64,000 nt of DNA from a bacterium (GTDB lineage Bacteria; Patescibacteriota; Gracilibacteria; BD1-5; UBA6164): NCBI GenBank assembly GCA_024635475.1, contig JAGXIW010000005.1, forward strand, positions 62,001 to 126,000. Direction: 5' to 3'. Under the pieces are notes generated by a model, which was given only the letters and a program-made list of their open reading frames with translations, ran no database searches and was not told the origin of the DNA. The translations under genes were made by a program, and so were the position numbers. Each line of letters starts with the position of its first letter. The stretch's first letter is position 1. Of this stretch, positions 44,367-55,308 are shown one piece after another.

Positions 44367-46058
44367 ATGCAAGAAAAGATCATAGAAATAAAATCATGTA
44401 AACAATGTAATATTAGTTTTTTTATTACAGATAAAGATATTGAATTTTATGACAAAATTAGTCCTAAATTTAATTGAGAAAAATATCAAATTCCAACACC
44501 TACTCTTTGTCCTGAATGTCGTCAAATTAGAAGATTTGCTATTAGAAATGAAAGAAAACTTTATAAAAGGAAATGTGATGTGACTTGAAAAGATATTATT
44601 TCAATTTATAGCCCAGATAAGCCATATAAAGTGTATGAACAAAGTGAATGGTGGTCTGATAAATGGGATCCTCTTGATTATTGAAGAGATTTTGATTTTT
44701 CAAGAAATTTTTTCAATCAATTTGAAGAATTATTAAGAGATGTACCTAAATTATCAATGACATCAATTGAAAATTTAAATTCAGATTATTTGAATATATC
44801 AGCTAATTGTAAGAATTGTTATTTATCTTTTGCAATAAAAGATTGTGAAAATACTTTATATTCATATTGGATAACAAATAGTACAAATTGTTTGGATTGT
44901 AACGGGGTGGAAAATAGTACAAATTGTTATGAACTTGTTGATTGTTCCAATTGTTATGATGTAACATATTCTCAAAAATGTATTGATTGTTCTGAATCAA
45001 CTTATTTGTATGATTGTACTTGATGTGATAAATGTTTTTTATGTGCATGAATTAGAAGTAAAAAATATTGTATATTAAATATTCAATTTAAAAAAGAAGA
45101 TTATTATAATGAAGTGGCAAAATTGAATATTGATGAAACTTATTTTGATTTATTTTTAGATAAATATAATAATTTATTAAAAAAAACTCCAAGAAAAAAT
45201 TTGGATATTATAAATAGTGAAGATTCAATTTGAGATAATATAAAATATAGTACAAATTGTGAAAATAGTTTTCATATTGTAAACTGAAATAATATAAAAT
45301 ATTCAACTTTTTGTAAAGTTGGTGCAGAAGATTGTTTAGATAATGATTATTTTGGTGTGAATACAAAATTTTCATATGAAAGTGTATCAGCTTGAATAGA
45401 GTCGAAAAAATGTTTATTTGATAATATTGTTTGGACTTGCAATGAAATTTATTATTCTGATAATTGTTTTTCAACTTCAAATATTTTTTGATCAGCTTGA
45501 CTTAATCATAAAAAATATTGCATATTAAATAAACAATATGAGAAAAGTGAGTATGAAAAACTAGTGCCCAAAATAATAGAACATATGCAAAAAACTTGAG
45601 AATGGTGAGAATTCTTTCCAGCAAAAATTTCACAATTTTGATATAATGAAACAGTTGCACAAGAATATTTTCCATTATCAAAAGAAGAAGCTTTAAAAAA
45701 ATGATTTAAGTGGAGTGACTATGATCAATTATTTCCAAAAGTAGAAAAAATAATAACTGCTAATAAACTACCTAAAAATATTGTGGATATTCCAAATGAT
45801 ATCCTAAATTGGGCAATAGAATGCGAAATTACAAAAAAGCCTTTTAAAATAACATCTCAAGAACTCGATTTTTATAGAAAACACAATTTACCAATCCCAA
45901 AAAAACATCCTGACCTTAGACATTTAGATAGAATGAAACTAAGAAACCCTAGAAAATTATATGATAGAAAGTGTGATAAATGTGGTGTTGACATAAAAAC
46001 TACTTATAATCCTCTAAGACCTGAAATAGTTTATTGTGAAGAGTGTTACAATAAATAG
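44367..46058 (+). CDS. Cysteine-rich zinc-ribbon repeat protein 5
   Basis: A 563-residue paralogue starting MQEKIIEIKSCKQCNISFF. N-terminal ribbon (CKQC, LCPECRQIRR); array with NCKNCYLSFAIKDCENTLYS and NSTNCLDCNGVENSTNCYEL; IRSKKYCILNIQFKKEDYYN appears mid-protein and HKKYCILNKQYEKSEYEKL later; GEWGEFFPAKIS; C-terminal ribbon CEITKKPFKI, HPDLRHLDR, CDKCG and CEEC. Last gene of the island before ribH. Confidence 0.82.
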
Positions 46059-46146
46059 ATATATTAATTTTTCTTGCTTATTTTACAGATATAATTATTA
46101 TTTATTATATCTGATTTAATATATTTACTTTTTAATTTTATGAAAT

Positions 46147-46608
46147 ATGTCAAATTATGAACAATGAGTATGAGATATTTGAAAAATCCCAAAAGATATA
46201 AAAATAGCTTTTGTAGTTGCGGAATTTAACAAAGAGTATACAAGTGCACTTGAAGCTATAAATATATGAGTTCTAAAACAACATTGATTTAATAAAATAG
46301 AAAGTTTTTATGTACCTTGAGCTTTTGAAATACCTGCTATGACTAAGAGATTGCTTGAAACAGAAGAGTGGGATTTAATTATAACTTTATGAGTAGTAAT
46401 AAAATGAGAGACTCCCCATTTTGATTATGTTTGTAGTGAATCATCAAGGTGATTAATGAATTTGACTTTACAATATGATACTCCAATAATTTTTTGAATA
46501 TTGACTTGTAATACTGAAAAACAGGTAAAAGATAGAATAAAATGAGCTTATGCTTTATCAGGACTTAATTTACTTAGTGAATTAATATTAAAATGACTTT
46601 TATATTAA
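46147..46608 (+). CDS. ribH: 6,7-dimethyl-8-ribityllumazine synthase
   Basis: A 153-residue enzyme making the riboflavin precursor lumazine. IAFVVAEFNKEYTSAL, the phosphate and pyrimidine site VPGAFEIPAMTKRL, GVVIKGETPHFDYV with the catalytic His, and PIIFGILTCNTEKQ are all present. The second ATG is used because the first, 46140, is in another frame. It overlaps the kinase/FAD synthase gene by 16 bp. Confidence 0.94.
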
Positions 46609-47330
46609 AATGAATAGTAGTTCATGGCAAGGAATTATGAAGAAAAATATGATTTAAAACAGCAAATATTATTTGTAATTCAAATAATATAGATGATTGA
46701 GTATATAAAATCAATATAATAATTAATAAGATAAAATTCTCTTGAGTTTGAACATATTTAAAAGAAAAATGAATTTTTGAATCTCATATATTTAACTTTA
46801 ATAAAAATATATATGATACAGAAATAGAAATTTATTTGTTAAAAAAAATAAGAAATAATAAGAAATTTGATTCATTAGATGATTTAAAATCACAGATTGA
46901 AGCAGATATCATTTGGGCTAAAAAAAATATAATAAAAGTGATGACTTTTGGTACTTTTGATATATTTCATCTTGGACATAGATATTTTTTAAGAGAAGCT
47001 AGCTTTTATGGAAATTGTCTTATAACTATTGTTGCTAGAGATAAAAATGTATTAAAATTTAAATGATTCAAACCAAAAAATAATGAAAAAAAAAGAGTAG
47101 AAAAACTAAAAAAAATGAAAGTTGCAGATATTGTTGAATTATGAGATAGTGATAATCCGTTATTTTGGGTTTTTATTCATAATCCTCAAATTATATGTCT
47201 TTGATACGATCAAGAGTGATTTTATAAAGAGTTAAAAGATAATAACAAAATTAATAATATAGAAATTAATAGACTTAATTCATATAAACCTGAGATTTAC
47301 AAATCTTCATTATTAAAATATATGATATAA
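46593..47330 (+). CDS. Riboflavin kinase-FAD synthase fusion in inverted order
   Basis: A 245-residue two-domain protein. Residues 1-110 are a riboflavin kinase: GIVVHGKELGRKIGFKTANI (G..GR.lG.pTAN), HIFNFNKNIYDTEIEI and KFDSLDDLKSQIEADIIWAK. Residues 115-245 are a nucleotidyltransferase of the archaeal RibL type: TFGTFDIFHLGHRYFLREA (GTFDxxHxGH), IVARDKNV, and KSSLL. Bacterial RibF has the reverse order (adenylyltransferase first) and a different transferase domain. It should convert riboflavin to FMN and FAD. Translation is coupled to ribH by overlap. Confidence 0.88.
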
Positions 47331-47331
47331 A

Positions 47332-47457
47332 TTATTTATTTTGATTATTTTCTTTCTTCTTTTTTAGATAATTAAGTCAATAATGTAAAAATAGTCCTAA
47401 TCAAAAAAGAAAAATCAAAAAAATATAATATCAAATCATTGGCTTTAAATCTTGCAT
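47332..47457 (-). CDS. Small single-pass membrane protein
   Basis: A 41-residue product, MQDLKPMIGYYIFLIFLFG..., with one hydrophobic helix and a Lys/Asn-rich tail. Three TGA glycines sit in the helix. It is convergent with the FAD synthase gene. Small size leaves real doubt, but the clean helix-plus-basic-tail pattern favours a gene. Confidence 0.5.
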
Positions 47458-47612
47458 ATATAAATCTTAAAAATATAATTTATAAAGTTTAATCTTTTTT
47501 TTATAAAATACAAAAATAATAATTTTTATGCTTTTGTAAACATAAAAACTTGCTTTTTATAAACTTTCATTAAACTAAAGCCATATATTTTATTAATTAA
47601 TAATCCTAAATT

Positions 47613-48182
47613 ATGATAATAGCAATGAAAGTGACAGCAGGAAGAGTTATAAAAATAGGTAATGAACTTCTATTAGTTTTGAAAAAAGAAATCCATAGAT
47701 GAGGTAGATGATCTACAAATATAAAAGTTAGAATGAAAAATGTACTTGTTTGAAACACTACAGATAGAGTTTTTGATAGTGAAGAAAAATTAGATGATGT
47801 AATTTTAGATAGATCTAAATTTGAATTTTTATATCAATCATGAGATACATTTTATTTTATGGATCAGGAAAATTATGAACAAATTGAATTAACTTCTGAT
47901 GATGTAGGTGATGCTGTTAATTTTATGACTCCATGATTGATCGTAGATATACAAAGATATGAATGAAAATTGATTTGAGTAATACTTCCTACAAATATAA
48001 AACTTCTAATAACTGAATCTGAACCATGAGTAAAAGGGAATACAGCTGATTGAAAAGTAATTAAAGAAGCAACTTTAGAGACAGGGTATAATATAAAAGT
48101 ACCAGGGTTTGTAGAAGCCTGAGAATATGTAATAATCAATACTGAAACTTGAGAATATAGTGAAAGAGCAAAAAAAGATTAA
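47613..48182 (+). CDS. efp: Elongation factor P with arginine at the loop tip
   Basis: A 189-residue EF-P, which binds stalled ribosomes at polyproline. [19 protein letters not shown] (from residue 5), [19 protein letters not shown], and the C-terminal OB domain with [17 protein letters not shown] and [16 protein letters not shown] are typical. The domain I loop reads HRGGRGST: the tip residue, Lys34 in E. coli, is Arg32 here, as in EF-P rhamnosylated by EarP. The convergent gene is EarP. Confidence 0.93.
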
Positions 48183-48191
48183 AATATGTCT

Positions 48192-48217
48192 TTGTCATTC
48201 CTGACCTATCAGGAATC
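48192..48217. repeat. Family B palindrome between efp and earP
   Basis: TGTCATTCCTGACCTATCAG followed by GAATCT; same family as the elements around and within uvrB. It sits between two convergent genes and could serve as a terminator hairpin. Confidence 0.75.
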
Positions 48218-48228
48218 TATTAAATAAA

Positions 48229-49266
48229 TTAAAAAATCTTTTTAAGGTTTTTATATAAATCACAATTATTATTTATATAAATTCACAAATCTTGAAACAA
48301 ATCGGTATTGTTTTCAAAATTATCCAAGAAGTCTACAAAGGCTTCTTTTTTTTGCTTTAAATTAAAATTTTTAAGTGTTTTAGCATATTCTATTTCTTGT
48401 ATTTTATTTTCTTCCAAAAATTCTAAAAAATCATATATTTTTTCATTGTGAGCTTTATTATTTTCTTTATAAATATCCCAAAGAGTTGGTTTTCATAATG
48501 AAAGCGAAGTGCATAAACTATTTTCTCATCTAGTTATATTTATATCACAAACCGAAAGAAAATCATTATAATCTAATAATTCCAAAAAAGGCATAAAAAT
48601 GATATTTTTCTCTTCCTGAAGACTGTATTCTATATTCTGAATTCCATTTCAAGTATCAAAAATAAAAAATACCTCATTTTTTCTTTCTTGTATTGCTTCA
48701 ATTAACTCATCTAAAGTATTTTTATAAACAAAAACTGAAATCCATTTTTTGTTTAATAAATTTTTAGATATTTCCAAATTATATTTTTCGTTAATATAAT
48801 TTAAAAATTCTTCTTTAGTTTTTAATCTTTTATCTTTTTTATTTTGAATTATTATTCATCCAGTTTTTTTTCTTAAACTAGGGATAAAGTGAATAAATTT
48901 ATTTCAATCTATTTCATAAGTTGTATTATGTAAATTTTCTACTTTTTTATGCAATAAAAAGTATCAAAACTGAATTATAGTTTTTCATTTTTCTCATTTT
49001 TTTAGATAATCATCAGGTAGTTTATAATCAAAAAATGTAAATATTGTTTTTGATGGAATTTGATTATTTAAATCTGATAAATTATGAAATTGGATATTAG
49101 TTTTATTATTTCCTACCATCTTATTAAATAATTTTTCATCATCACTAAAAAATCTAATAATGAGTTTAGGATTTTTTGAAATCATAAGTAGTGCCAAATT
49201 CAAGGCAAATCATATATCTCAATAATTATCTATAATTGGTACATAAAAGTCTATAGATTCATTCAT
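48229..49266 (-). CDS. earP: EF-P arginine rhamnosyltransferase EarP
   Basis: A 345-residue GT-B glycosyltransferase. The N-terminus has VPIIDNYGDIGFALNLALLM, matching the EarP motif DN(F/Y)GDIG with Asp13 and Asp17, which correspond to the catalytic and binding aspartates. Near the nucleotide-sugar site, CDINITRGENSLCTSLSLGK matches the EarP block RGEDS...AGKP, followed by LWDIYKENNKAHNEKI. Known EarP transfers rhamnose from dTDP-rhamnose to the EF-P loop arginine; efp next door has that arginine. The start overlaps the antiporter's end by 16 bp, implying coupling. Confidence 0.87.
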
Positions 49267-50207
49267 ATAAAACCTAGATAAATAAGATATAAAACAATAA
49301 AAATTATTCAATGTCATCTATTTAGCTTTCATTTATTACTAGAAAAATATAGAAAAAACATAAGTAGAGTTGTTACTGCTAATTCTATAATTATATAGAT
49401 TATATCTGTATTAGCTATTGAAATTGGAGTTATTAATCAAGCTATAGATAATCAAATAACTATATTTATTATATTTGATCAAACTATATTTCAAATAACT
49501 ATATCACTATCTTTTTTTAAACTAGCTACAACAGATGCAGCTAATTCAGGTAAACTTGTTCATAAAGCAACAATTGTAAGTCAAATAATCGTTTCTGATA
49601 TACCAAATGAACTAGCTATTGATTTAGATGCTCTTACTATTACTTCTGCTCATAGAGCAAGTCCTATTGATCATCAAATAATATATAATATAGATTTCCA
49701 AGTTGGTAATCTTTGTGAGTGTTCCTCTTGTTCTTCTTCTAAATTTCTCATAATTCAAAATGTATAAGACATAAAAATTATAAAAAACAATATTAATACT
49801 AAAGAATCTCAAAAAGTTATAATATTTTTAGTTGTTTTTGATAAGATTATATCATTGGCTAGAAAAAACAATGCACCTGATGTAAGTAAAGTAAAAGGAA
49901 CTTCTTTAAAAACCGTTGAATTTTGTGCTTTTAAAGGATAAATTATTGCTGATATTCATAAAATCAAAAGTATGTTTGCTATATTTGATCAAACTATATT
50001 TCACAAAGCAAGTCATGTTTCTCATTTTATAGCCGATACAGTATTTATAAATATTTCTGGGGCAGATGTTCAAATTGCAACTATAGTTAATCAAATTACC
50101 AAATTAGAAATTCAAAACTTTTTTGCAAAATTAGTTGATCAATTTACAAGATAAGAAGCACATTTTATAAGTATAAAAAATCCAACAATAAGTAGTATGT
50201 AGTCCAT
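49251..50207 (-). CDS. Calcium/sodium antiporter (CaCA family, YrbG-like)
   Basis: A 318-residue membrane protein with the two inverted alpha-repeats of the CaCA superfamily: GLTIVAIGTSAPEIFINTVS and GLTIVALGTSLPELAASVVA, each followed by GNIVGSN. About ten TM helices, with a Glu-rich cytoplasmic loop (NLEEEQEEHSQR) in the middle. The last helix GIIFIVLYLIYLGFIG ends in a TAG inside the earP start region. Probably exports Ca2+ in exchange for Na+ or H+. Confidence 0.92.
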
Positions 50208-50348
50208 ATTTCTGAAAGATTAAAATATAATAAATTATTTTAATAATATAATAATTTTAGAATTATCCAAATTTTATTTGATAATTTAATTGAATTTTTC
50301 TCTTTTTTTATTAATATGTTTATGTAAAACATTTAAATTATTTTTATT

Positions 50349-51899
50349 ATGTACATTTTTATGCGAGTCTTATTTGCCATATTTTTTTCATTGATAACTT
50401 TTTTATCATGTTTTTGAGATGAATTGAAATCAATTGGTCCTGAATTGAATGAAGTGGATATAAAATGTACAGAAAATAAATATGATCTAGTATGAGATTT
50501 TGATACAAAAATAAATAGTAATTTAATTTATAGTATAAAAAATCATCTTACTTGAGTAGAAAAAAGTAATAAAAATATTTCTTTTTTAGTTACTAAAGAT
50601 TGACAAAAAATTATTGAAAAAAATACAGAAAAATTTAATATGATTTTCTCTGAGGTATGAATTTTTCTAATTAAGGCTAATATTATTGAAAAAGATTCAC
50701 AATGTGTTTATGAATTAGAAAAAAAAGTTAATGTCTATGCTAAAATAGTTTCGTATATTTCAGATAAAAATGATTTTAATTTATCATTTGATGAAAATTT
50801 CAAAAAAAATCGTATATTTTTTAATAAAACAATTTTAGAAAATAAAAATACAAGTTCTATACAAGATCAATTTTTATCTCAGATTACTGATAAATTACAT
50901 ATTTTTCAAGATTCAGATATAATAATTATTAATTCAAATAATTATTTAGAAATTCTTCAGTGATTTGAAAAATTATCAAAAATTTATAATATAAATTTTC
51001 CCAATAAAAAGATATTTATAGTTACAAATTCTAGTTTTATACTTTCAAAAAAATTACTAAGCAATTTTATAAATAGTTTAGAAGTAAATATATATACTTT
51101 TTCCCCATCAAATTTATTAAATTTTCTAAATTATATTTCTTGAGGGAATCCATCAACAGAAATCATAAAAGATAAATATTATTGAATCAATCAGATATCA
51201 TTTGATGATTCATCTAGTAATCTATTTTTTCTTACAAATTTTACGAATAAGCTTATTTTATCTTGATTTCCTATTAGTATTTTAGGAATAATATTTTCTT
51301 TATGAATTGCTGTTACTCTTATAAATTTTACAAGGCAATTTATTTGAATATCTATTTTTAATTTATATTATCCTATATTTTTCGCATTAAGTATATATCT
51401 TTTTAGTTTTCAAACAACACTAATCCTTTTCTTTGCTTCCATATTTTCTATGTATTTTATGAAATTTATATACAAAAGAGTACATTTTTTATTAAATACT
51501 AAACTTTCTTTATATTTTATACTTTATATTATAATTGCTATAATATTTATTTGAATATTAAACTTGCTTAATTTTGTAGATTTTTACGATTTAAAATCAA
51601 ATTTAGTTATTTTCCCATTTATTATAATTCCAATGATTGCTTATAAATTATTTGCCGATGAAAGAAAAGTTTTTAGCTTTGGTTTCTTATTTTACTTATT
51701 AGAATTTATATTTGTATCATTTATTGCTTATTTTACAATTAGGTCTAGCTTTATTCAAAATATGTTTTTAGCCTATACAGAATTACTTATTATTGTATTT
51801 TTTATAAACTTTTTAATTTGAAAATTCACTTGATTACAAATTTTAGAATATATTCGTTTTATTCCTTTAATAAAAAAACATTTTCAAGAAGAAGAGTAA
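50349..51899 (+). CDS. 7TM protein of the inactive-transglutaminase-associated type
   Basis: A 516-residue protein. MYIFMRVLFAIFFSLITFLS ends in a Cys that could be lipidated. An extracytoplasmic domain of about 290 residues follows (beta-rich, then VTNSSFILSKKLLSNFINSL), then seven TM helices from about residue 315 (SGFPISILGIIFSLGIAVTL onwards). In known genomes, proteins with this 7TM module (7TM_transglut, UUP1-like) accompany an alpha-L-glutamate-ligase-like ATP-grasp enzyme, exactly the gene that follows here. The family call rests on architecture plus context; the extracytoplasmic domain is unrecognised. Confidence 0.72.
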
Positions 51900-51978
51900 A
51901 CTACAAAATATAGAATTGTAAAAAAAATAATTTTACAATTTTCTAAGCATTGACTACTAATCCCTAATTTCTATACCT

Positions 51979-54306
51979 ATGTTTGATTTTTGAATACTTT
52001 CGATGAATGAAAGAAATCTAAATTATATAAAAAAACTCAACCCAAAATCTTCTATAAATTTGGCTGATAATAAAGTAGAAACAAAGATTTTTTTAGAAGA
52101 AAGATGAATTTTGGTACCTAAAACATTAGAAACTATATCAAATAAAAAACAATTAACTTCTTTTAATTTTTCTTTAATTAAAGAAAAATTTTTTGTTATA
52201 AAACCTGTTTTTTGAAGTAAATGAGAAGGGATACTGATAGTTGAAAAATTAAAAAATTGAAATTATAAAATATGAGATGATATAGTTTCAGAAGTATTTT
52301 TAGTTGATCATATGCATGATATATTGAATTGAGATTTCTCTCTAAATTATTGATTTGATAAAGTTTTAATAGAAGAAAAATTAATTCCATGAAATTGATT
52401 TGAAAGATTTTGTAAGTACTGATTAGCTGATATAAGATTGATAGTTTATAACCTTGTACCCGTGGCAGCAATGGTTAGAATGCCAACAAAAGTATCAGGT
52501 TGAAAAGCAAATCTAGCTCAATGATGATTTTGACTTGGTATAGAAGTATGATCAGGAATAATTAATACCATATATATAAATTGAAAGGTACATAAAAACA
52601 ATTTTCCAGAAAAATATAGCTTTTTAAAATGATTTGAAATTCCATTTTGGGATGAGATACTTTATGCTTCATCAAAGACTCAATTTTTTGTAAATCTTTG
52701 ATATATTGCTCTTGATTGGGTTATAACAGAATCTTGACCAAAAATCCTTGAGATAAATGCTAGAGCAGGTCTTGAAATACAAAATGTATGTTTGCTACCT
52801 TTAAAAAACAGACTTGATAAAATAAAAGATTTAAAAATATCTGAGCCAGAAAAATGAGTAGAATTATCAAAATCTTTGTTCTCACATAAAGTTACAAATA
52901 GATTTAATTCATCAAAAATTCTTTATTTATCACAACAAGCAAAACTTATTTTTAATGAAAGTGAAGAAAATGTAATAGTTAAGGTTGATTTAAATAAATC
53001 AAAAAATTTCATTTCTAATTATTTATTTGATTTAGTTATGAAAAACAATTTTGTAATTAAAATCTGAGAAAATATAAAATTTAAAAATTTAAAATTTATA
53101 GTTGATGAATCTTTGGATAATGATACTTTAGTTTTATGAACAAATATAGTAAAAGACTTTTATATAAAACCTGAAACAAATATAATTAATAAAGAATTAT
53201 TTATTCCAAAAAAAATAAATAAAAATGAGATTTCTTTACTTAAAATTATTGATGAAAAAATTGTAAAATTGGATAAAAAAGTAAGTATAACTAATTCTAT
53301 CAAACCTATAAATTTCTTAGAACAATTAGATAAATTTATAGAAATGAAATGAAAATATAATCCAAACTTTGAATATAACTTTATAAGTGATAATAAAATA
53401 GAAACAATAGAATTAGAAATAATATCTTTAAAAGAAACTTATTTTAAAAAAGATTTAGAATTGAAATCAGTATTTGCAAATATATTTTTGGAAAAAATTG
53501 ATGAAATTTCAAATAAATTAAATTTGATTAAAGCATATAAATCACAAAAATTTGAGGATATAGAAAAGTATAATATAAAGCTTTATTGAAAGTTAGAAGA
53601 AAAATTTGTAGAAAAATCTGAAAATAAATTGGGATTATTAATAACTGAAGATATATTATGAAAACAATTAGATCAAAATTATGTAGTTGAATACATAAAA
53701 AATTATTTAGAACAAAATTGATTAATAGAATGAGTAAAAGTAGTTTTATCTACTTCAAATATGTCTAGAATTTCTGTAAATAGAAAAAAATGAAAAGTTG
53801 AAGTCAGAGTATCTATAGATTGAATTTTTAGGAAAAAAGAACTAGATTGAATAATCGCTCACGAAATATGAGTTCATCTTGTAAGATATATTAATTGAAA
53901 AAAATCATGATGGAACATATTTGAATCAGGAACTGCAAATTATTTATCAACAGAAGAATGATTAGCAGTTTATAATAGTTTAAAATATTTTCCAGAAAAT
54001 TATAAAAAAAATTCTATGTACCAAAATTATTATATGATAAATTTGTCAAAAAAACTTGATTTTCAAGAATTAGCAGAGATTTGATTTCGTTTAAAATGAA
54101 ATGATTATGTTAAAGTATTTAAAACTGTTACTAGGTTTAAAAAATGAATAATTGATACAAGTATAAAAAATCCCTGAGCATTTTTTTCTAAAGATAAAGT
54201 TTATTTAGATTGATATGTAAAAGTTAAAGAATGGGTTGAAAAGTGATGAGATATTGATAAGTTAATGATAGGGAAGATTAAAATAGAAGATTTAAATTTT
54301 ATTTAG
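51979..54306 (+). CDS. Fusion: RimK-related ATP-grasp ligase + DUF1704 (MATCAP-type) metallopeptidase
   Basis: A 775-residue fusion. Residues 1-290 match alpha-L-glutamate-ligase-like ATP-grasp proteins: FGILSMNERNLNYIKKLNPK, FFVIKPVFGSKGEGILIVE, LADIRLIVYNLVPVAAMVRM, KVSGGKANLAQGG, PKILEINARAGLEI. After a helical linker, residues 420-775 match DUF1704: HEIGVHLVRYINGKKSGWNI with HExxxH at 628-633, FESGTANYLSTEEGLAVYN with TEEGLA at 658-663. DUF1704 includes human MATCAP tyrosine carboxypeptidases. One polypeptide would thus both form and cleave an amino-acid amide bond. Second gene of a three-gene cassette. Confidence 0.87.
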
Positions 54307-54327
54307 TATTTTTTAATTATAATTACC

Positions 54328-55308
54328 ATGTGAAAATTTATGACTTATTTTTCTATTACTTCCCAAATAATTATTGACGAAGCTAAAAAAATGGGATTTG
54401 AAACTGAAATATTACAAGTAAATAAAAATTTTTATGTGATTAGATGAAACGGTAAAGAAATATATTTTAAAAGTAATGATTTTTGATGAAACACAGCTTT
54501 GTGATATAAAATAGCTGATGATAAAGAATTAACAAGTATTATTTTAGATAAAAATTGATTTAAAATTCCTAGAAGTATTTATATAAATAAAAAAGATTTA
54601 AAATACTTTAATATAGAAAAAACAAATTTGAAGTTTCCATTGGTTACAAAACCAATAGATGAGTGACATGGTAATTGAGTAACCATATGAATAGAGTCAA
54701 AGGAAGAATTAAATTGTGGTATAAAAGAAGCTTTAAAATACGGAAATAATTTAATTATTCAAGAATTTATAGAATGAGATGAACATAGAATATTAGTTAT
54801 TTGAGATAAAGTTATTTTATGAATAAAAAGAATACCTGCACATATTATTTGAGACTGAATTAATACTATTAAAGAATTAATTGAACTAGAAAATAAGAAT
54901 CCTCTTAGATGAAAATGATATGAGTCATCTTTAACTTATATTGATATAGATTCTAAATTAATTAATTATATTTGAAAAACTTGATTAAAATTAGATACTA
55001 TTTCTAATAAATGAGAATATGTAAAACTAAGATGAGTTTCAAACTTATGAGTTTGATGAACATTAATAAATGTAACAAATAAAATGTCAGAAGAATTAAA
55101 AAAAGAATGTGTTTATGCAGTTAAAGAATTATGATTAAAGGTAGCTTGAATAGATATAATTACTGAGGATTTGACAACTTCTTTACATAATTCATGATGA
55201 GCTATAATAGAAGTAAATGCTACTCCTTGATTTTGATGAGATTTTGAACTAACTTGAGTTAATACTTGAAAGGAATTGTTGAAGTATGTTTTTGATATAA
55301 AAGATTAA
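54328..55308 (+). CDS. Cyanophycin-synthetase/GshB-like ATP-grasp enzyme
   Basis: A 326-residue stand-alone ATP-grasp. An N-terminal pre-domain (YFSITSQIIIDEAKKMGFET, NDFGGNTALGYKIADDKELT) precedes the grasp fold: FPLVTKPIDEGHGNGVTIGI, NLIIQEFIEGDEHRILVIGD, and the metal-binding end AIIEVNATPGFGGDFEL. The insertion after ILGIKRIPA resembles cyanophycin-synthetase-type enzymes, which ligate amino acids to peptides. It starts 21 bp after the fusion gene and shares its operon. Substrate unknown. Confidence 0.85.
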
